This document shows positions 8,063 to 17,462 of a stretch of DNA of 39,570 nucleotides, piece by piece. The position numbers and the translations under genes are program-made. Source of the stretch: Methyloprofundus sp. (lineage in GTDB: Bacteria > Pseudomonadota > Gammaproteobacteria > Methylococcales > Methylomonadaceae); NCBI GenBank assembly GCA_012960135.1, contig DUBW01000089.1, positions 1,000-40,569 of the forward strand, given 5' to 3'. Position 1 is the stretch's first letter. Each line of letters starts with the position of its first letter. The notes under the pieces are model-generated. The model saw only the letters and a program-made list of their open reading frames with translations, was not told the origin of the DNA and ran no database searches.

Positions 8063-8818
8063 CTAGCTAGACATCTTTTGAACCTGTTCGCTAGTGCGCC
8101 CAAAGCGACGTTCACGACTCAAAAAATCATCTATTGCATCCTGCATGATCCGAGCGTCAAAGTCAGGCCATAGTTTTTCAGTGAAATGAAATTCCGTATA
8201 GGCCAGTTGCCATAACAGAAAATTACTAATTCGTTGCTCTCCGCCTGAGCGAATAAACAAATCAGGATCTGTTAAATCTGGAATAGACAAGGCGCCGGCA
8301 ATCATGGTCTCGTCGATCTCGTCTGGCGCAACAATACCGTCTTTAACCTGCTGTGCAATATCTTGCATTGCTAGGGTCATATCTCTATGCCCACCATAAT
8401 TTGCAGCAATCACCAGGGTTAAGCCCGTATTATTTTCGGTCAGCCGCTCACTTTCGGCCATTTTCTGCTGAATTTTCTCAGAAAAAACTGCACGTTCACC
8501 GATAAAGCGCAAGCGAATATTGTTTTTATACAGGTGTTTAACTTCTGCTTGCATGGTCAGCATAAAAAGCCCCATCAATTTGGAAACTTCTTCTTTTGGA
8601 CGACGCCAGTTCTCACTACTAAAAGCAAAGAGTGTTAAAACCTGTATGTCTTGCTCGGCACAAAACGTGACCACACGCTTAACCGCCTTTACCCCCGCCG
8701 GGTGCCCCATAATTCGAGGCAAATGACGCTTTTGTGCCCAACGGCCATTGCCATCCATAATAATGGCTATATGCTTAGGATAACGTGACTTATCGGTATC
8801 GCCTGGTTCGACTTGCAT
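8063..8818 (-). CDS. uppS: Undecaprenyl (di-trans,poly-cis) diphosphate synthase
   Basis: This cis-prenyltransferase elongates farnesyl diphosphate with isopentenyl diphosphate to C55-PP, the carrier lipid for peptidoglycan and O-antigen. The 251-residue protein has the P-loop-like motif HIAIIMDGNGRWAQKR with catalytic Asp22, FSSENWRRP, and the C-terminal binding block RSGGEQRISNFLLWQLAYTE followed by FTEKLWPDF. It follows frr by 11 bases and precedes cdsA by 55 bases on the same strand, the normal gammaproteobacterial operon. With Dxr encoded two genes on, isoprenoid supply and use are linked in one transcript. Confidence 0.97.
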   Translation of the reverse strand: MQVEPGDTDKSRYPKHIAIIMDGNGRWAQKRHLPRIMGHPAGVKAVKRVVTFCAEQDIQVLTLFAFSSENWRRPKEEVSKLMGLFMLTMQAEVKHLYKNNIRLRFIGERAVFSEKIQQKMAESERLTENNTGLTLVIAANYGGHRDMTLAMQDIAQQVKDGIVAPDEIDETMIAGALSIPDLTDPDLFIRSGGEQRISNFLLWQLAYTEFHFTEKLWPDFDARIMQDAIDDFLSRERRFGRTSEQVQKMSS

Positions 8819-8829
8819 AATAATGCGCC

Positions 8830-9387
8830 TTATATCGACAGTAAATCAGCCTCTTTTTCTTCTAAAAGCCTTTCTACCTGTTTGATGTAATCATCAGTAA
8901 TTTTCTGCACTTTCTCTTCGCCTGCATGAGCATCATCTTTAGAAACCATTTTTTCTTTTAGTGCTTCTTTAATTTCTGAATTTGCATCACGACGAATACT
9001 ACGGATAGACACGCGTCCATTTTCAGCTTCTGCCTTGACAAGTTTAACCAAGTCGCGGCGACGCTCTTCCGTTAACATCGGTAATGGCACACGAATAATA
9101 TTCCCGTTTGTCACCGGGTTCAGACCTAAATCCGAAGACATAATTGCTTTCTCTATCGCCTGCATCATGCTTTTTTCCCACGGTGTTACCGATAAAGTAC
9201 GCGAATCATCAACTGCAACATTGGCAACCTGTGATAAGGGTGTATCAGCACCATAATAAGACACGACAACCTGGTCCAGTAAACTCGGGTGAGCACGACC
9301 TGTTCTTATCTTTGTAAAACTTTTTTTCAGAGCATCAATACTCTTACCCATCCGACCGGATGCGTCTTGCTGAATATCATCAATCAT
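8830..9387 (-). CDS. frr: Ribosome recycling factor
   Basis: RRF splits post-termination ribosomes with EF-G and tRNA-like mimicry. The 185-residue protein has the family length and motifs: [19 protein letters not shown]-like ([18 protein letters not shown], residues 25-42), [31 protein letters not shown]-like, and the C-terminal helix [18 protein letters not shown]. It lies 5 bases after pyrH on the same strand, as in E. coli, and 11 bases before uppS. Confidence 0.97.
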   Translation of the reverse strand: MIDDIQQDASGRMGKSIDALKKSFTKIRTGRAHPSLLDQVVVSYYGADTPLSQVANVAVDDSRTLSVTPWEKSMMQAIEKAIMSSDLGLNPVTNGNIIRVPLPMLTEERRRDLVKLVKAEAENGRVSIRSIRRDANSEIKEALKEKMVSKDDAHAGEEKVQKITDDYIKQVERLLEEKEADLLSI

Positions 9388-9392
9388 TATTA

Positions 9393-10112
9393 TTATCCTC
9401 GCTCTATCAAAGAGCCTATATCGTCACCTTGCATCAAGCGCATGACCGCACCTGGTTCAAAAATATTCATAACCCGCATGGGTAAATTATTATCCCGACA
9501 TAATACTAATGCCGTGGTATCCATAACATTGAGTCGCTGATCTAATGCCTCATCGTAAGTGAGTGCTGGATAAAAGATAGCGTCAGTTACCTTTTCAGGG
9601 TCAGCAGAATAGACACCCTTTACCTTAGTTGCTTTGATCATTAGCTGCGCATTAATTTCGATCGCTCTCAGACTGGCTGCTGAATCTGTGGTAAAAAATG
9701 GGTTGCCGGTCCCTGCTGCAAAAATAACCACGCGTCCTTTTTCTAAATGTCTGACTGCTTTTCTGCGTATATAATCTTCACAAACCTCATTAATTTGTAG
9801 CGCGCTCATCACTCTGACGGGCTGCCCTAAAAATTCCAGTGAGTCTTGCATCGCCAGGGCATTCATTACCGTGGCCAGCATTCCCATTTGATCGGCAGTA
9901 ACACGATTCAAGCCTTCCGTCGCTTGCTCTGCTCCGCGTAATATATTGCCACCACCTATAACTAAACCAACTTGTACACCTGCATCACAGAGATCTTTGA
10001 TTTCTGTCGCCAAGCGCTTTACGATCGTGGGATCAATATCCCCCCCCTCCTCGCTCATTAACGCTTCGCCACTTAATTTAAGCATAATTCTTTGGCAAAT
10101 GAGTTTAGTCAT
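9393..10112 (-). CDS. pyrH: UMP kinase
   Basis: PyrH phosphorylates UMP to UDP with ATP as a hexamer of the amino-acid kinase fold and is allosterically controlled by UTP and GTP. The 239-residue protein has [16 protein letters not shown] at the N-terminus, the nucleotide loop [14 protein letters not shown], the UMP region [20 protein letters not shown] and the [15 protein letters not shown] block. It is not directly joined to tsf: a terminator and 100 bases of spacer with an 18-bp palindrome lie upstream, so it probably has its own promoter. Confidence 0.97.
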   Translation of the reverse strand: MTKLICQRIMLKLSGEALMSEEGGDIDPTIVKRLATEIKDLCDAGVQVGLVIGGGNILRGAEQATEGLNRVTADQMGMLATVMNALAMQDSLEFLGQPVRVMSALQINEVCEDYIRRKAVRHLEKGRVVIFAAGTGNPFFTTDSAASLRAIEINAQLMIKATKVKGVYSADPEKVTDAIFYPALTYDEALDQRLNVMDTTALVLCRDNNLPMRVMNIFEPGAVMRLMQGDDIGSLIERG

Positions 10113-10162
10113 AAAATCTCCCGTTTTGGTTAATGATTATTCTTAATCTATCGACCCTACTT

Positions 10163-10180
10163 TAATAAATCGATTTATTA
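10163..10180. promoter_or_regulatory. 18-bp perfect palindrome upstream of pyrH
   Basis: TAATAAATCGATTTATTA is fully self-complementary and lies 51 bases upstream of the pyrH start, in the only region where a pyrH promoter could sit. It could be an operator for a dimeric regulator or chance in AT-rich DNA. Confidence 0.35.
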
Positions 10181-10212
10181 TGTGCTCCTGTTCTTAGATC
10201 TGCATTAAAGAA

Positions 10213-10238
10213 CCTTCGGAGCTTGTAATCTCCGAAGG
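10213..10238 (-). terminator. Intrinsic terminator of tsf
   Basis: CCTTCGGAG at 10213-10221 pairs perfectly with CTCCGAAGG at 10230-10238 (8-base loop). Read on the minus strand the stem is followed by TTCTTTAAT. It begins 14 bases after the tsf stop and separates rpsB-tsf from pyrH-frr. Confidence 0.88.
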
Positions 10239-10251
10239 CCTATAATCAAAG

Positions 10252-11130
10252 TTAACCGCCGCGAACCTGCGCCATTACTTCAGCTGCAAAATCGCCTTCT
10301 GGCTTCTCTATACCTTCACCTACTTCCAGGTGGATAAAGCTAAGAACCTTGTTGTCTTTGCCTTTAACAAGCTGTGCAATAGTGACTTTATCATCTTTAA
10401 CAAACGCCTGACCTTCCAGTGTCACCTCAGCCAGAAATTTCTTAATACGCCCGCCAATCATTTTTTCAATAATTGCTGCTGGCTTACCACTCTCTTCCGC
10501 CTGCGCCACAAAAATCGCTTTTTCTTTTTCAACGGTTTCTGCAGGTACATCTGCTTCAGAAATACACATAGGCTTACTTGCTGCAATATGCATTGCAACA
10601 TCTTTCGCTAATTCGGCATCCGCTTTAGCTAATTCAACCAGTACACCAATTTTCTCACCATGCAGATAATAACCAGTACCACCTTCACTAGCCACTTTCT
10701 GGAAGCGTCTTAAAGTGATGTTTTCACCTAAGGTAGAAATCAACCCGCGACGCGCTTCATCAATGGTTTTACCATTGTCCAGCTTAAGTTCGTATGCTTC
10801 TTCTACCGTAGTAACATCGGCAACTAAAATCGCCGCAGCAATTGCATTAGCAAATTCTTTAAAAGTATCGCCTTTAGCAACAAAATCTGTCTCACTATTC
10901 ACATCGATAATAACGGCATTCTTAGTGTCTTCACTTTGTGCGACAGCGATACGACCTTCTGCAGCTATACGACTCGACTTTTTATCTGCTTTTGCCAAAC
11001 CTGCTTTACGCATGTTTTCAATCGCAAGCTCCATATCAGCATCGGCTTCAACCAATGCTCTTCTACATTCCATCATGCCAGAACCCGTTCTTTGACGCAG
11101 CTCTTTTACCATTGCAGCAGTAACACTCAT
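10252..11130 (-). CDS. tsf: Translation elongation factor Ts
   Basis: EF-Ts is the guanine-nucleotide exchange factor that reloads EF-Tu. The 292-residue protein has the family length. The N-terminal UBA-like domain reads VKELRQRTGSGMMECRRAL, and the Tu-contacting core contains DVNSETDFVAKGDTFKEF, the TDFV motif. Two core repeats and the C-terminal helix with LEVGEGIEKPEGDFAAEV follow. It is second in the rpsB-tsf operon, with an attenuator-like terminator in the 149-base spacer, as in E. coli, where S2 also controls tsf expression. Confidence 0.97.
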   Translation of the reverse strand: MSVTAAMVKELRQRTGSGMMECRRALVEADADMELAIENMRKAGLAKADKKSSRIAAEGRIAVAQSEDTKNAVIIDVNSETDFVAKGDTFKEFANAIAAAILVADVTTVEEAYELKLDNGKTIDEARRGLISTLGENITLRRFQKVASEGGTGYYLHGEKIGVLVELAKADAELAKDVAMHIAASKPMCISEADVPAETVEKEKAIFVAQAEESGKPAAIIEKMIGGRIKKFLAEVTLEGQAFVKDDKVTIAQLVKGKDNKVLSFIHLEVGEGIEKPEGDFAAEVMAQVRGG

Positions 11131-11202
11131 GCTTTTTAACCCTTAAATACTTTAACCCTTATCAGTGATTACACTGCTCACCAGACGTAGGTCTAATTCT
11201 AT

Positions 11203-11226
11203 AAAAACGCCCCCAAATGGAGGCGT
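11203..11226 (-). terminator. Attenuator/terminator between rpsB and tsf
   Basis: ACGCCCCC at 11207-11214 pairs with GGAGGCGT at 11219-11226 (4-base loop, one G-U or mismatch). On the minus strand the stem is followed by TTTTTAT. It is a compact intrinsic terminator 53 bases after the rpsB stop. Because tsf has no other evident promoter, it probably acts as a partial terminator that sets the S2 to EF-Ts ratio. Confidence 0.8.
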
Positions 11227-11279
11227 CCAAAAAAACAAACACACTCACAGCAAATCTGCTGCTGTGCTTATCGTCTGTT

Positions 11280-12023
11280 TTATTCCGCGCCTGCTGGTTG
11301 CTCAACAAACTCATCAGCCTTCGCTGCAACATCTAATCTAGCTGCTTTCGCTTCTAAAATAGCTGTTGCGATACTTTCCGTATATAACTTCACTGCACGG
11401 ATTGAATCGTCATTACCTGGAATGATGTAATCAACGTCTTTTGGTGAATTATTAGTATCAACAATACCAATAACTGGAATGCCTAGCTTTTTCGCCTCAC
11501 ACAGTGCATTCTTCTCATAGCCTACATCAAGTACAAAAATTGCATCAGGTGTACCGCGCATATCTTTGATACCACCTAAGCTACGCTCCAGCTTTTCCAT
11601 TTCCCGCTCCATACCCAACGCTTCTTTTTTGCTGAATCGTTGTAGCATAGTGCCATCAGCTTTCATTGCTTCCAGCTCTTTTAAACGGGCAATTGATTTT
11701 TTAATCGTTTTAAAGTTAGTCAGCATACCACCCAACCAACGATGGTTCACATAAGGCATACCACAACGAGCAGCTTGCTCGGCAACCGCTTTACGTGCAG
11801 ATTTTTTTGTACCAACAAACAGGATATTGCCTTTGTTTGCGGTCATCTGCCCAACATAGTTCATTGCATCATTAAACAAAGGAAGTGTTTTCTCTAAGTT
11901 AATGATATGAATTTTGCTACGTGCACCAAAAATATAAGGTGCCATTTGCGGGTTCCAGTAACGGGTCTGATGTCCAAAGTGAACACCTGCTTCTAACATT
12001 TGTCGCATTGATACTGCGGCCAT
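11280..12023 (-). CDS. rpsB: 30S ribosomal protein S2
   Basis: S2 binds the head-body hinge of the 30S subunit. I choose the ATG at 12021-12023 (247 residues, [20 protein letters not shown]), which matches the known S2 start. GGAG lies 6 bases upstream of it; an in-frame TTG four codons earlier would destroy that spacing. Family landmarks are [15 protein letters not shown], the Lys-rich [28 protein letters not shown] and [11 protein letters not shown]. It heads the rpsB-tsf operon and is preceded by a 170-base structured leader. Confidence 0.97.
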   Translation of the reverse strand: MAAVSMRQMLEAGVHFGHQTRYWNPQMAPYIFGARSKIHIINLEKTLPLFNDAMNYVGQMTANKGNILFVGTKKSARKAVAEQAARCGMPYVNHRWLGGMLTNFKTIKKSIARLKELEAMKADGTMLQRFSKKEALGMEREMEKLERSLGGIKDMRGTPDAIFVLDVGYEKNALCEAKKLGIPVIGIVDTNNSPKDVDYIIPGNDDSIRAVKLYTESIATAILEAKAARLDVAAKADEFVEQPAGAE

Positions 12024-12196
12024 TCTTTTCTCCAAATTGTTTTCGGAATAATTCCGAAAGGGTTACGCCTCCACCTACCCCGATTGGAAACCAGTTTTTT
12101 TACAAAAACCAGCACCCTACCAATCGTGACGGTAGATGTGAGTTTTAATATGCTTCACGCAATCACTTAAAAGAGCTTGCACAAAACACCAATGAA
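12024..12196 (-). ncRNA. Structured 5' leader of rpsB (likely S2 autoregulatory region)
   Basis: Between the predicted start of transcription and rpsB the leader can form several helices. CGATTGG at 12081-12087 pairs perfectly with CCAATCG at 12120-12126, enclosing an inner CTGG/A-T-rich stem. GGGT...ACCC closes a small helix around GGTGGAGGCG (12060-12080). TTTCGGAAT-A-ATTCCGAAA at 12041-12059 sits just upstream of the Shine-Dalgarno. S2 is known to repress its own mRNA through a conserved leader in gammaproteobacteria; that this is the same element is inferred from position and folding, not from an alignment. Confidence 0.55.
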
Positions 12197-12202
12197 CTTA
12201 CC

Positions 12203-12231
12203 TTTATATCATATTTACTGTTTTACAACAA
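12203..12231 (-). promoter_or_regulatory. Predicted sigma-70 promoter of rpsB
   Basis: On the minus strand TTGTTG (12226-12231) and TATAAA (12203-12208) are 17 bases apart. The -10 is 5/6 to consensus and the -35 weaker. It would start a leader of about 175 bases before rpsB, in the divergent spacer shared with map. Confidence 0.5.
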
Positions 12232-12310
12232 TGATAAGCCTGTTAAAATTTACCATTTCCCAAAGTCTGATAACATAGGATTACAATCACACCCTTAAAA
12301 GCATAAAACC

Positions 12311-13075
12311 ATGACCATTACCATTAAAACTGCTGCGGAAATCGAAAAAATGCGCATCGCAGGTAAACTTGCTGCCGATGTGCTTGAGTTCATCGCACCT
12401 TATATAGTGCCTGGGGTCACTACCAATGAAATTGATCAACTGTGTCATGATTACATCATTACTCAACAAGACGCTATTCCGGCACCGCTTAATTACCGGG
12501 GCTTTCCTAAATCAATCTGCACCTCGGTCAATTACACAATTTGCCATGGCATTCCCAACGATAAAAAATTAAAAAACGGGGACATTCTTAATGTTGATAT
12601 CACGGTTATTAAAGATGACTATCATGGAGATACCAGCAAAATGTTTTACGTAGGCGATGTTACAACTCATGCCAAACGGCTATGTAAAATTACTCAGGAA
12701 TGTTTAATGCTGGCGATAGAGCAAGTCAAACCGGGATGCACTCTGGGCGATATAGGGTATGCCATACAAAAACATGCCGAATCCAATCGCTATTCAGTCG
12801 TGCGTGAGTTCTGCGGACATGGCATTGGAAAAAATTTCCATGAAGAGCCTCAGGTCTTGCATTACGGCAAACCCGGCGCCGGAATAGCCCTGCAAGAAAA
12901 CATGATACTCACCATTGAGCCAATGATCAATATAGGTAAGCGTCATGTCAAAGTACTCAAAGATGGCTGGACCGCCGTAACCAAAGACCGATCACTCTCG
13001 GCTCAGTGGGAACACACCATTCTGGTCACTCCTACAGGATATGAAGTCCTGACTTTGCGCAAAGAAGAACAGTGA
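12311..13075 (+). CDS. map: Methionine aminopeptidase, type I
   Basis: Map removes the initiator methionine from nascent proteins. The 254-residue protein is type Ia. All five metal ligands and the catalytic histidine are present: His79 in ICHGIPND, Asp96 and Asp107 in NVDITVIKDDYHGDTSK, His170 in CGHGIGKNFHEEP, Glu203 in TIEPMI and Glu234 in QWEHTI. It is divergent from rpsB, the usual gammaproteobacterial arrangement, and its TGA stop overlaps the glnD start as GTGA. No strong Shine-Dalgarno precedes the ATG. Confidence 0.97.
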   Translation: MTITIKTAAEIEKMRIAGKLAADVLEFIAPYIVPGVTTNEIDQLCHDYIITQQDAIPAPLNYRGFPKSICTSVNYTICHGIPNDKKLKNGDILNVDITVIKDDYHGDTSKMFYVGDVTTHAKRLCKITQECLMLAIEQVKPGCTLGDIGYAIQKHAESNRYSVVREFCGHGIGKNFHEEPQVLHYGKPGAGIALQENMILTIEPMINIGKRHVKVLKDGWTAVTKDRSLSAQWEHTILVTPTGYEVLTLRKEEQ

Positions 13076-15690
13076 ACAATCTTAGCAGCCAAAACCTGGT
13101 CAACGCAAAACAAATCAGGCAAGCTCTAAAACACTATAATAGCTATCTAAAGAAGACCTTTTCACCAGACAAGCCCATTCTGGATTTCTTACGCGCCAAA
13201 TCACTGTTTATAGATGAAGTACTGCGTATTCTATGGAATCGCTATATCACCCAAAATACTGAAAATTTTGCCCTGATCGCCGTTGGCGGTTATGGTCGCC
13301 AGGAGATGTTCCCCCATTCTGATATCGACATCCTGGTACTATTCGACGATGACACCAGCAAAAGGGACAAACAACAACTCAGCGAGCTCTGTACTTTTCT
13401 CTGGGATATCGGACTAAAACTAGGCTTAAGCGTACGCAGTACGACCGAGTGCATTCAAGCCTGTAGCGACGACCAGACCATTCTAACCAACCTGATGGAA
13501 TCCCGACACCTCGCGGGCAACCCTAAGCTAATCGCGGAACTGAATACCCGCCTAACAAACCCTAGTCCCTGGTCATCCAGTGACTTCTATGCTGCTAAAA
13601 TTGAAGAGCAGCAATTACGTTATGCCAAATTCGATAATACCGCCTACAACCTGGAACCCCATATAAAAGAAGGCCCCGGGGGCTTAAGAGATCTGCAAAT
13701 TTTAGCCTGGGTCTTTAAGCATCATTACCAGTGCGAAAGCCTGGAAGCATTAACCCAATACGCTTTTCTACCCATGGCCGAATATCAGGAATTATATTCA
13801 GCACAAGAGTTATTATGGAAAATTCGCTTTGCCCTGCACTTACAAACAGACCGCTGCGAAGACCGTTTACTATTTGATTACCAACGCGATATTGCCGCCC
13901 TTTTTGGATTTACCGAGCAACAGAATAATGCCGGCATAGAGCAGTTTATGCAACACTATTTTAAAACAGTGATGCAATTAGAGCGCCTTAACGAAACTCT
14001 ACTGCAATTATTTAATGAATACTGCCTGCCCCATGATGACAAAGCGTATCGACCTCAAATTATCAATGACAAGTTCGATAGTATATCGGGCTATATTGCC
14101 GCGCGTAGTGTCAATGTTTTTCAAACCCATCCACACGCATTATTTGAACTTTTCATCTTAATGCAAAAAATCCCTGCTTTAAAAGGGGTCAGAGCAACGA
14201 CTATTCGGCTGATCAGAAGTAATTTACATTTAATTGACGATGATTTCCGCAAAGATCCTGTCAACCGCCAGCTTTTCATCAAAATATTACGTGAGCCGTG
14301 CGCCATTACCACCGCCTTGCGGCGCATGAATCGTTATGGCTTATTAGCCGCCTACCTGCCAAGCTTTGGCAACATTGTCGCTCGGATGCAATACGACTTG
14401 TTCCATATTTATACTGTTGACGAACACACCATGTTCGTCATTCGTAATTTACGCCGCTTTGCTTTAGAAAAACACAATAACGAATTCCCCTTTTGCAACG
14501 ATATTTTTCTGTTAATCCATAAACCGCATATACTCTATATTGCGGGTTTATTTCACGACATTGCTAAAGGTCAAAAAGGCGATCATTCCGTATTAGGCCA
14601 AGAGATTGCCCGGCAATTTTGTCTAGATCACGCTGTCTCTGAGCACGACACCAAACTGATTTGCTGGCTAGTCAGAAACCATCTGATCATGTCTACTACA
14701 GCCCAGCGTAAAGACATTAGCGATCCTGATGTTATTAATGAATTTTCAGCAATCATCGGCAAAACCGAAAATCTAAACTATCTTTACCTGCTTACGGTTG
14801 CGGATATTCGCGCAACCAATCCCAAACTATGGACAGGATGGAAAGACTCTTTGCTTAAAGAGCTCTATATTACGACGCACAATGCTTTACGCCGCGGCCT
14901 GGAAAATCCGATTAATCAACAAGATACGATCAAGGAAACCAAAGCAGAAGCACGCAGGGAACTACTAAAAAAAGGACTTTCCAATAGCAGCATAGATACA
15001 GCATGGCAACACATCAACTCCGATTACTTTCTGCGCTATTACGCAGACGAAATCATCTGGCATACCATTGCCATTAAAAATTGTTCCGATCAGGACTTGC
15101 CTCTGGCTCTCTTGCGTCCGCAAAATCAACGCGGCAGTGCAGAACTATTTATCTATGCGCGCTATCAGCAAGAAAACTTCTTTTTCTCTAATACTACAGC
15201 AGCACTACATAAACTGGGCCTGACAATTCTGGATGCAAGAATTATCACCTCACACAACCACTACGCGCTTAATAGCTTTCAAGTATTAGAGCAATCTGGC
15301 GAACCGATCAACGATCTACGTAGAGAGCTACATATTTGCTCCACCGTGACCCGCCAACTACAGGACCAGTCCAGTACAACAAAACAAAACATCCATCTAC
15401 AGTCTCGCCAGGCGGAGTACTTTCCAATCACTACCAAGGCACATTTTCATCAAGATCCACAAGACTGTTACAACACTCTGGAGTTAATCACCACCGACCA
15501 TCCGGGACTACTATCAACATTAGGCCATCTTTTCCGCGAGCATCATTTTAATCTGCTGAATGCAAAAATCACCACCATCGGTAGCAGGGCTGAAGATATT
15601 TTTATCCTGAGCACACTGGATAAACAACTGATCAGCCTTGAAAAGCAACAGCGGTTTATTGATGAATTAAAGCAACTATTGGCTGCTTAA
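13072..15690 (+). CDS. glnD: [Protein-PII] uridylyltransferase / uridylyl-removing enzyme
   Basis: GlnD senses glutamine and adds or removes UMP on PII (GlnB/GlnK), controlling nitrogen assimilation. The 872-residue protein has the full domain set. The nucleotidyltransferase domain has VGGYGRQEMFPHSDIDILVL (residues 71-90, with Asp84 and Asp86). A PII-uridylyltransferase linker follows. The HD domain contains LFHDIAKGQKGDHS near residue 495, which carries the removing activity. Two C-terminal ACT domains (about 695-770 and 800-872, the second with TTDHPGLLSTLGHLF) bind glutamine. Translation starts at GTG 13072, overlapping the map stop by four bases, so the two are translationally coupled. 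Confidence 0.97.
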   Translation: MNNLSSQNLVNAKQIRQALKHYNSYLKKTFSPDKPILDFLRAKSLFIDEVLRILWNRYITQNTENFALIAVGGYGRQEMFPHSDIDILVLFDDDTSKRDKQQLSELCTFLWDIGLKLGLSVRSTTECIQACSDDQTILTNLMESRHLAGNPKLIAELNTRLTNPSPWSSSDFYAAKIEEQQLRYAKFDNTAYNLEPHIKEGPGGLRDLQILAWVFKHHYQCESLEALTQYAFLPMAEYQELYSAQELLWKIRFALHLQTDRCEDRLLFDYQRDIAALFGFTEQQNNAGIEQFMQHYFKTVMQLERLNETLLQLFNEYCLPHDDKAYRPQIINDKFDSISGYIAARSVNVFQTHPHALFELFILMQKIPALKGVRATTIRLIRSNLHLIDDDFRKDPVNRQLFIKILREPCAITTALRRMNRYGLLAAYLPSFGNIVARMQYDLFHIYTVDEHTMFVIRNLRRFALEKHNNEFPFCNDIFLLIHKPHILYIAGLFHDIAKGQKGDHSVLGQEIARQFCLDHAVSEHDTKLICWLVRNHLIMSTTAQRKDISDPDVINEFSAIIGKTENLNYLYLLTVADIRATNPKLWTGWKDSLLKELYITTHNALRRGLENPINQQDTIKETKAEARRELLKKGLSNSSIDTAWQHINSDYFLRYYADEIIWHTIAIKNCSDQDLPLALLRPQNQRGSAELFIYARYQQENFFFSNTTAALHKLGLTILDARIITSHNHYALNSFQVLEQSGEPINDLRRELHICSTVTRQLQDQSSTTKQNIHLQSRQAEYFPITTKAHFHQDPQDCYNTLELITTDHPGLLSTLGHLFREHHFNLLNAKITTIGSRAEDIFILSTLDKQLISLEKQQRFIDELKQLLAA

Positions 15691-16121
15691 CGCGCACCAA
15701 AATACCAGTGCAATCCGCCTAGCGAAAGACTTTATAGTGCATTCAACACTGACTAATTAACCATATGCGGCACATCCTCAGCACCGATTGGAGATAAGAA
15801 TATTATTCAGGTCATAGATTCAACCGGTGAGAAATTCTGGTATTCACCTGAACATTATATTTTATCTCCAGGCTTTGCATTTAAGAAGTGAACAAAAAAA
15901 CATTTGATAGGACTATTTAATAGCAGTTTAAACGCTAAAGACTGAAGGCAGGAATATTCAATAAAATCAATATATGCCAAACATTTAGAAAAAATAATCG
16001 GTGAGATTAGTGAATTGCTAAACACCATTCCAGGCGGATAACCACCTAAAACCTAACGCAGATAAATGCGGTAGTCCTAATTGCAAGAACTACCACATAA
16101 ACTTCAGGTGCGCTTTTTAAC
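15691..16121. other. Intergenic region glnD / PuuD-like gene, with possible gene debris
   Basis: No full gene is credible in these 431 bases. A short open stretch on the plus strand at about 15757-15891 reads GDKNIIQVIDSTGEKFWYSP and ends FAFKK at a TGA. A second, at about 15962-16040, reads YAKHLEKIIGEISELLNTI. Both look protein-like in composition but lack starts and could be remnants of lost genes. There is no clear terminator for glnD. Confidence 0.4.
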
Positions 16122-16820
16122 TTATAACAAATCCAAAATCAGAAACAAAATAGCCGTTAAACCCAGGCCACAATAGATAACACCATTGACGCTGGTATAA
16201 AGCTTCATATTCCCACCTTCTGGCAGCTTTTTAAATGCATCAATATGTTTAATAGCTGGGTAAGCACCATTAAACTCAAGCGCAACAATCGCAACAACTG
16301 CAACTATAAACGCCAGGGCGCTAAAACTATGCGGGTAGTGAGCAGATGCGCCCATAAAAAATAACATCGGAATCGAAAACAAGGTATTGGTTCTTGAAGC
16401 CAGACCTGCTGTTGCTAATGCTGCCGCAGCTTCTGGTATGGGCTCACCACCTTCCGCCAACTGGGTAGCCGATGCCATAACAATTTGCTGCTTAGGCCAG
16501 ATGATTAGCCAGACGTTTAAAAACATAAACAGCCCTAGTAATGCGCCTACATAAATATCCATAGACATGCCGCCACCACGAATCGCAAAAATGCCTAAGC
16601 CCGTAATTAAAGTGAACATCGCTCCCCAACGAAACCACCACAAAGCCTTGGGTACTAATTTTTGTATCGCATCAGATTTTGCTGCAGGGTCCGCTTCTTT
16701 AAAGTACTCCGTCTGCACGAAGTTAAAATAATAAAGTAAGCCTATCCAGGTAATACCTGCCATAAAGTGTCCCCAGCGCAAAAGCATTTCCACACCGAGA
16801 CTTGTAGTAATTAATTCCAT
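16122..16820 (-). CDS. PuuD-like membrane protein (urate hydroxylase N-terminal domain family), no cytochrome c domain
   Basis: The 232-residue protein is almost entirely membrane-embedded, with about seven hydrophobic segments. It matches the membrane domain of the urate hydroxylase PuuD family (Urate_ox_N): RWGHFMAGITWIGLLYYFNF near the N-terminus, KALWWFRWGAMFTLITGLG, and the central NTLFSIPMLFFMGASAHYPH. PuuD proper is longer, with a C-terminal c-type cytochrome (CxxCH); here the protein ends after the membrane part and has no CxxCH. No other purine-catabolism gene is nearby. Urate oxidation is therefore doubtful; histidines in the helices suggest a heme or metal, but the role is unknown. 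Confidence 0.75.
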   Translation of the reverse strand: MELITTSLGVEMLLRWGHFMAGITWIGLLYYFNFVQTEYFKEADPAAKSDAIQKLVPKALWWFRWGAMFTLITGLGIFAIRGGGMSMDIYVGALLGLFMFLNVWLIIWPKQQIVMASATQLAEGGEPIPEAAAALATAGLASRTNTLFSIPMLFFMGASAHYPHSFSALAFIVAVVAIVALEFNGAYPAIKHIDAFKKLPEGGNMKLYTSVNGVIYCGLGLTAILFLILDLL

Positions 16821-17462
16821 ACCAATTCCTCATTTATTATAATTATTTTAAAAACACACACTTCTACGAGCGTGCTCAGCCCAGTATAAGCACGACTAAG
16901 GCTTTTTCGTCAAATAATTATGCTAAATCAAAATGATACGATTCCTGGGGGTACTATGCGATGTGTTGCCAGCAAAGGCTTACTTACTAACACAAGACAA
17001 TAAATTAATTATTCCGGCACAGTCATCATTGCTCCATGTATTGTCAATGCCTAGCTATTCAGCGTAAAACTTCCAGATAAGTTATTGTGTTGATTGTCCT
17101 TATATTCTTCTACTGCAAGACTATCTTTATCTCCGGCAGTCAAACCATGCAACGCATAGACTAAATACTTGTTTAAGATTAAACAGATACCTCTTTTGTA
17201 TTTCAGCTTATACCTCACAGAGATTTTTATTACCAATAAGTCAGTCTATACGCCGTTGTTTGCATACCCTTAAGTAACGTATAATCTTAGGCATTCAGTG
17301 TAAATTATGCGCGTTGATCAGCAAAGTCGCCTGGCAGAGCATTCTTCCAGCACTTGCTGTTGCGATTCTTTAATCGAATCCTAAGATGTTAGTATCACCT
17401 ACCCTAGTAAAAACATCATCTAGCAAAGCATCACCTAACACTCGCATACAAGTCGATTAATA
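16821..17462. other. Long intergenic region between two divergent genes
   Basis: These 642 bases separate the PuuD-like gene (minus) from the DUF4912 gene (plus). One minus-strand ORF of 61 codons (17051-17236) ends in LHGLTAGDKDSLAVEEYKDN and might be the remnant of a C-terminus, but it has no ribosome binding site or recognisable family. The right half must contain the promoter of the glucan locus; TATAAT at about 17280-17284 is a possible -10. I see no tRNA, riboswitch or repeat. Confidence 0.4.

Noticed and set aside
10330-11139. Plus-strand open frames opposite tsf, several cysteine-rich
   Set aside because: They are antisense to tsf, overlap each other in different frames and have no ribosome binding sites.
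12024-12035. Upstream TTG start for rpsB
   Set aside because: It would place the GGAG Shine-Dalgarno inside the coding region; the ATG at 12023 matches known S2 N-termini.
16821-17462. Possible tRNA or riboswitch in the long spacer
   Set aside because: No cloverleaf with a T-loop GTTCRA or known aptamer core was found by eye on either strand.
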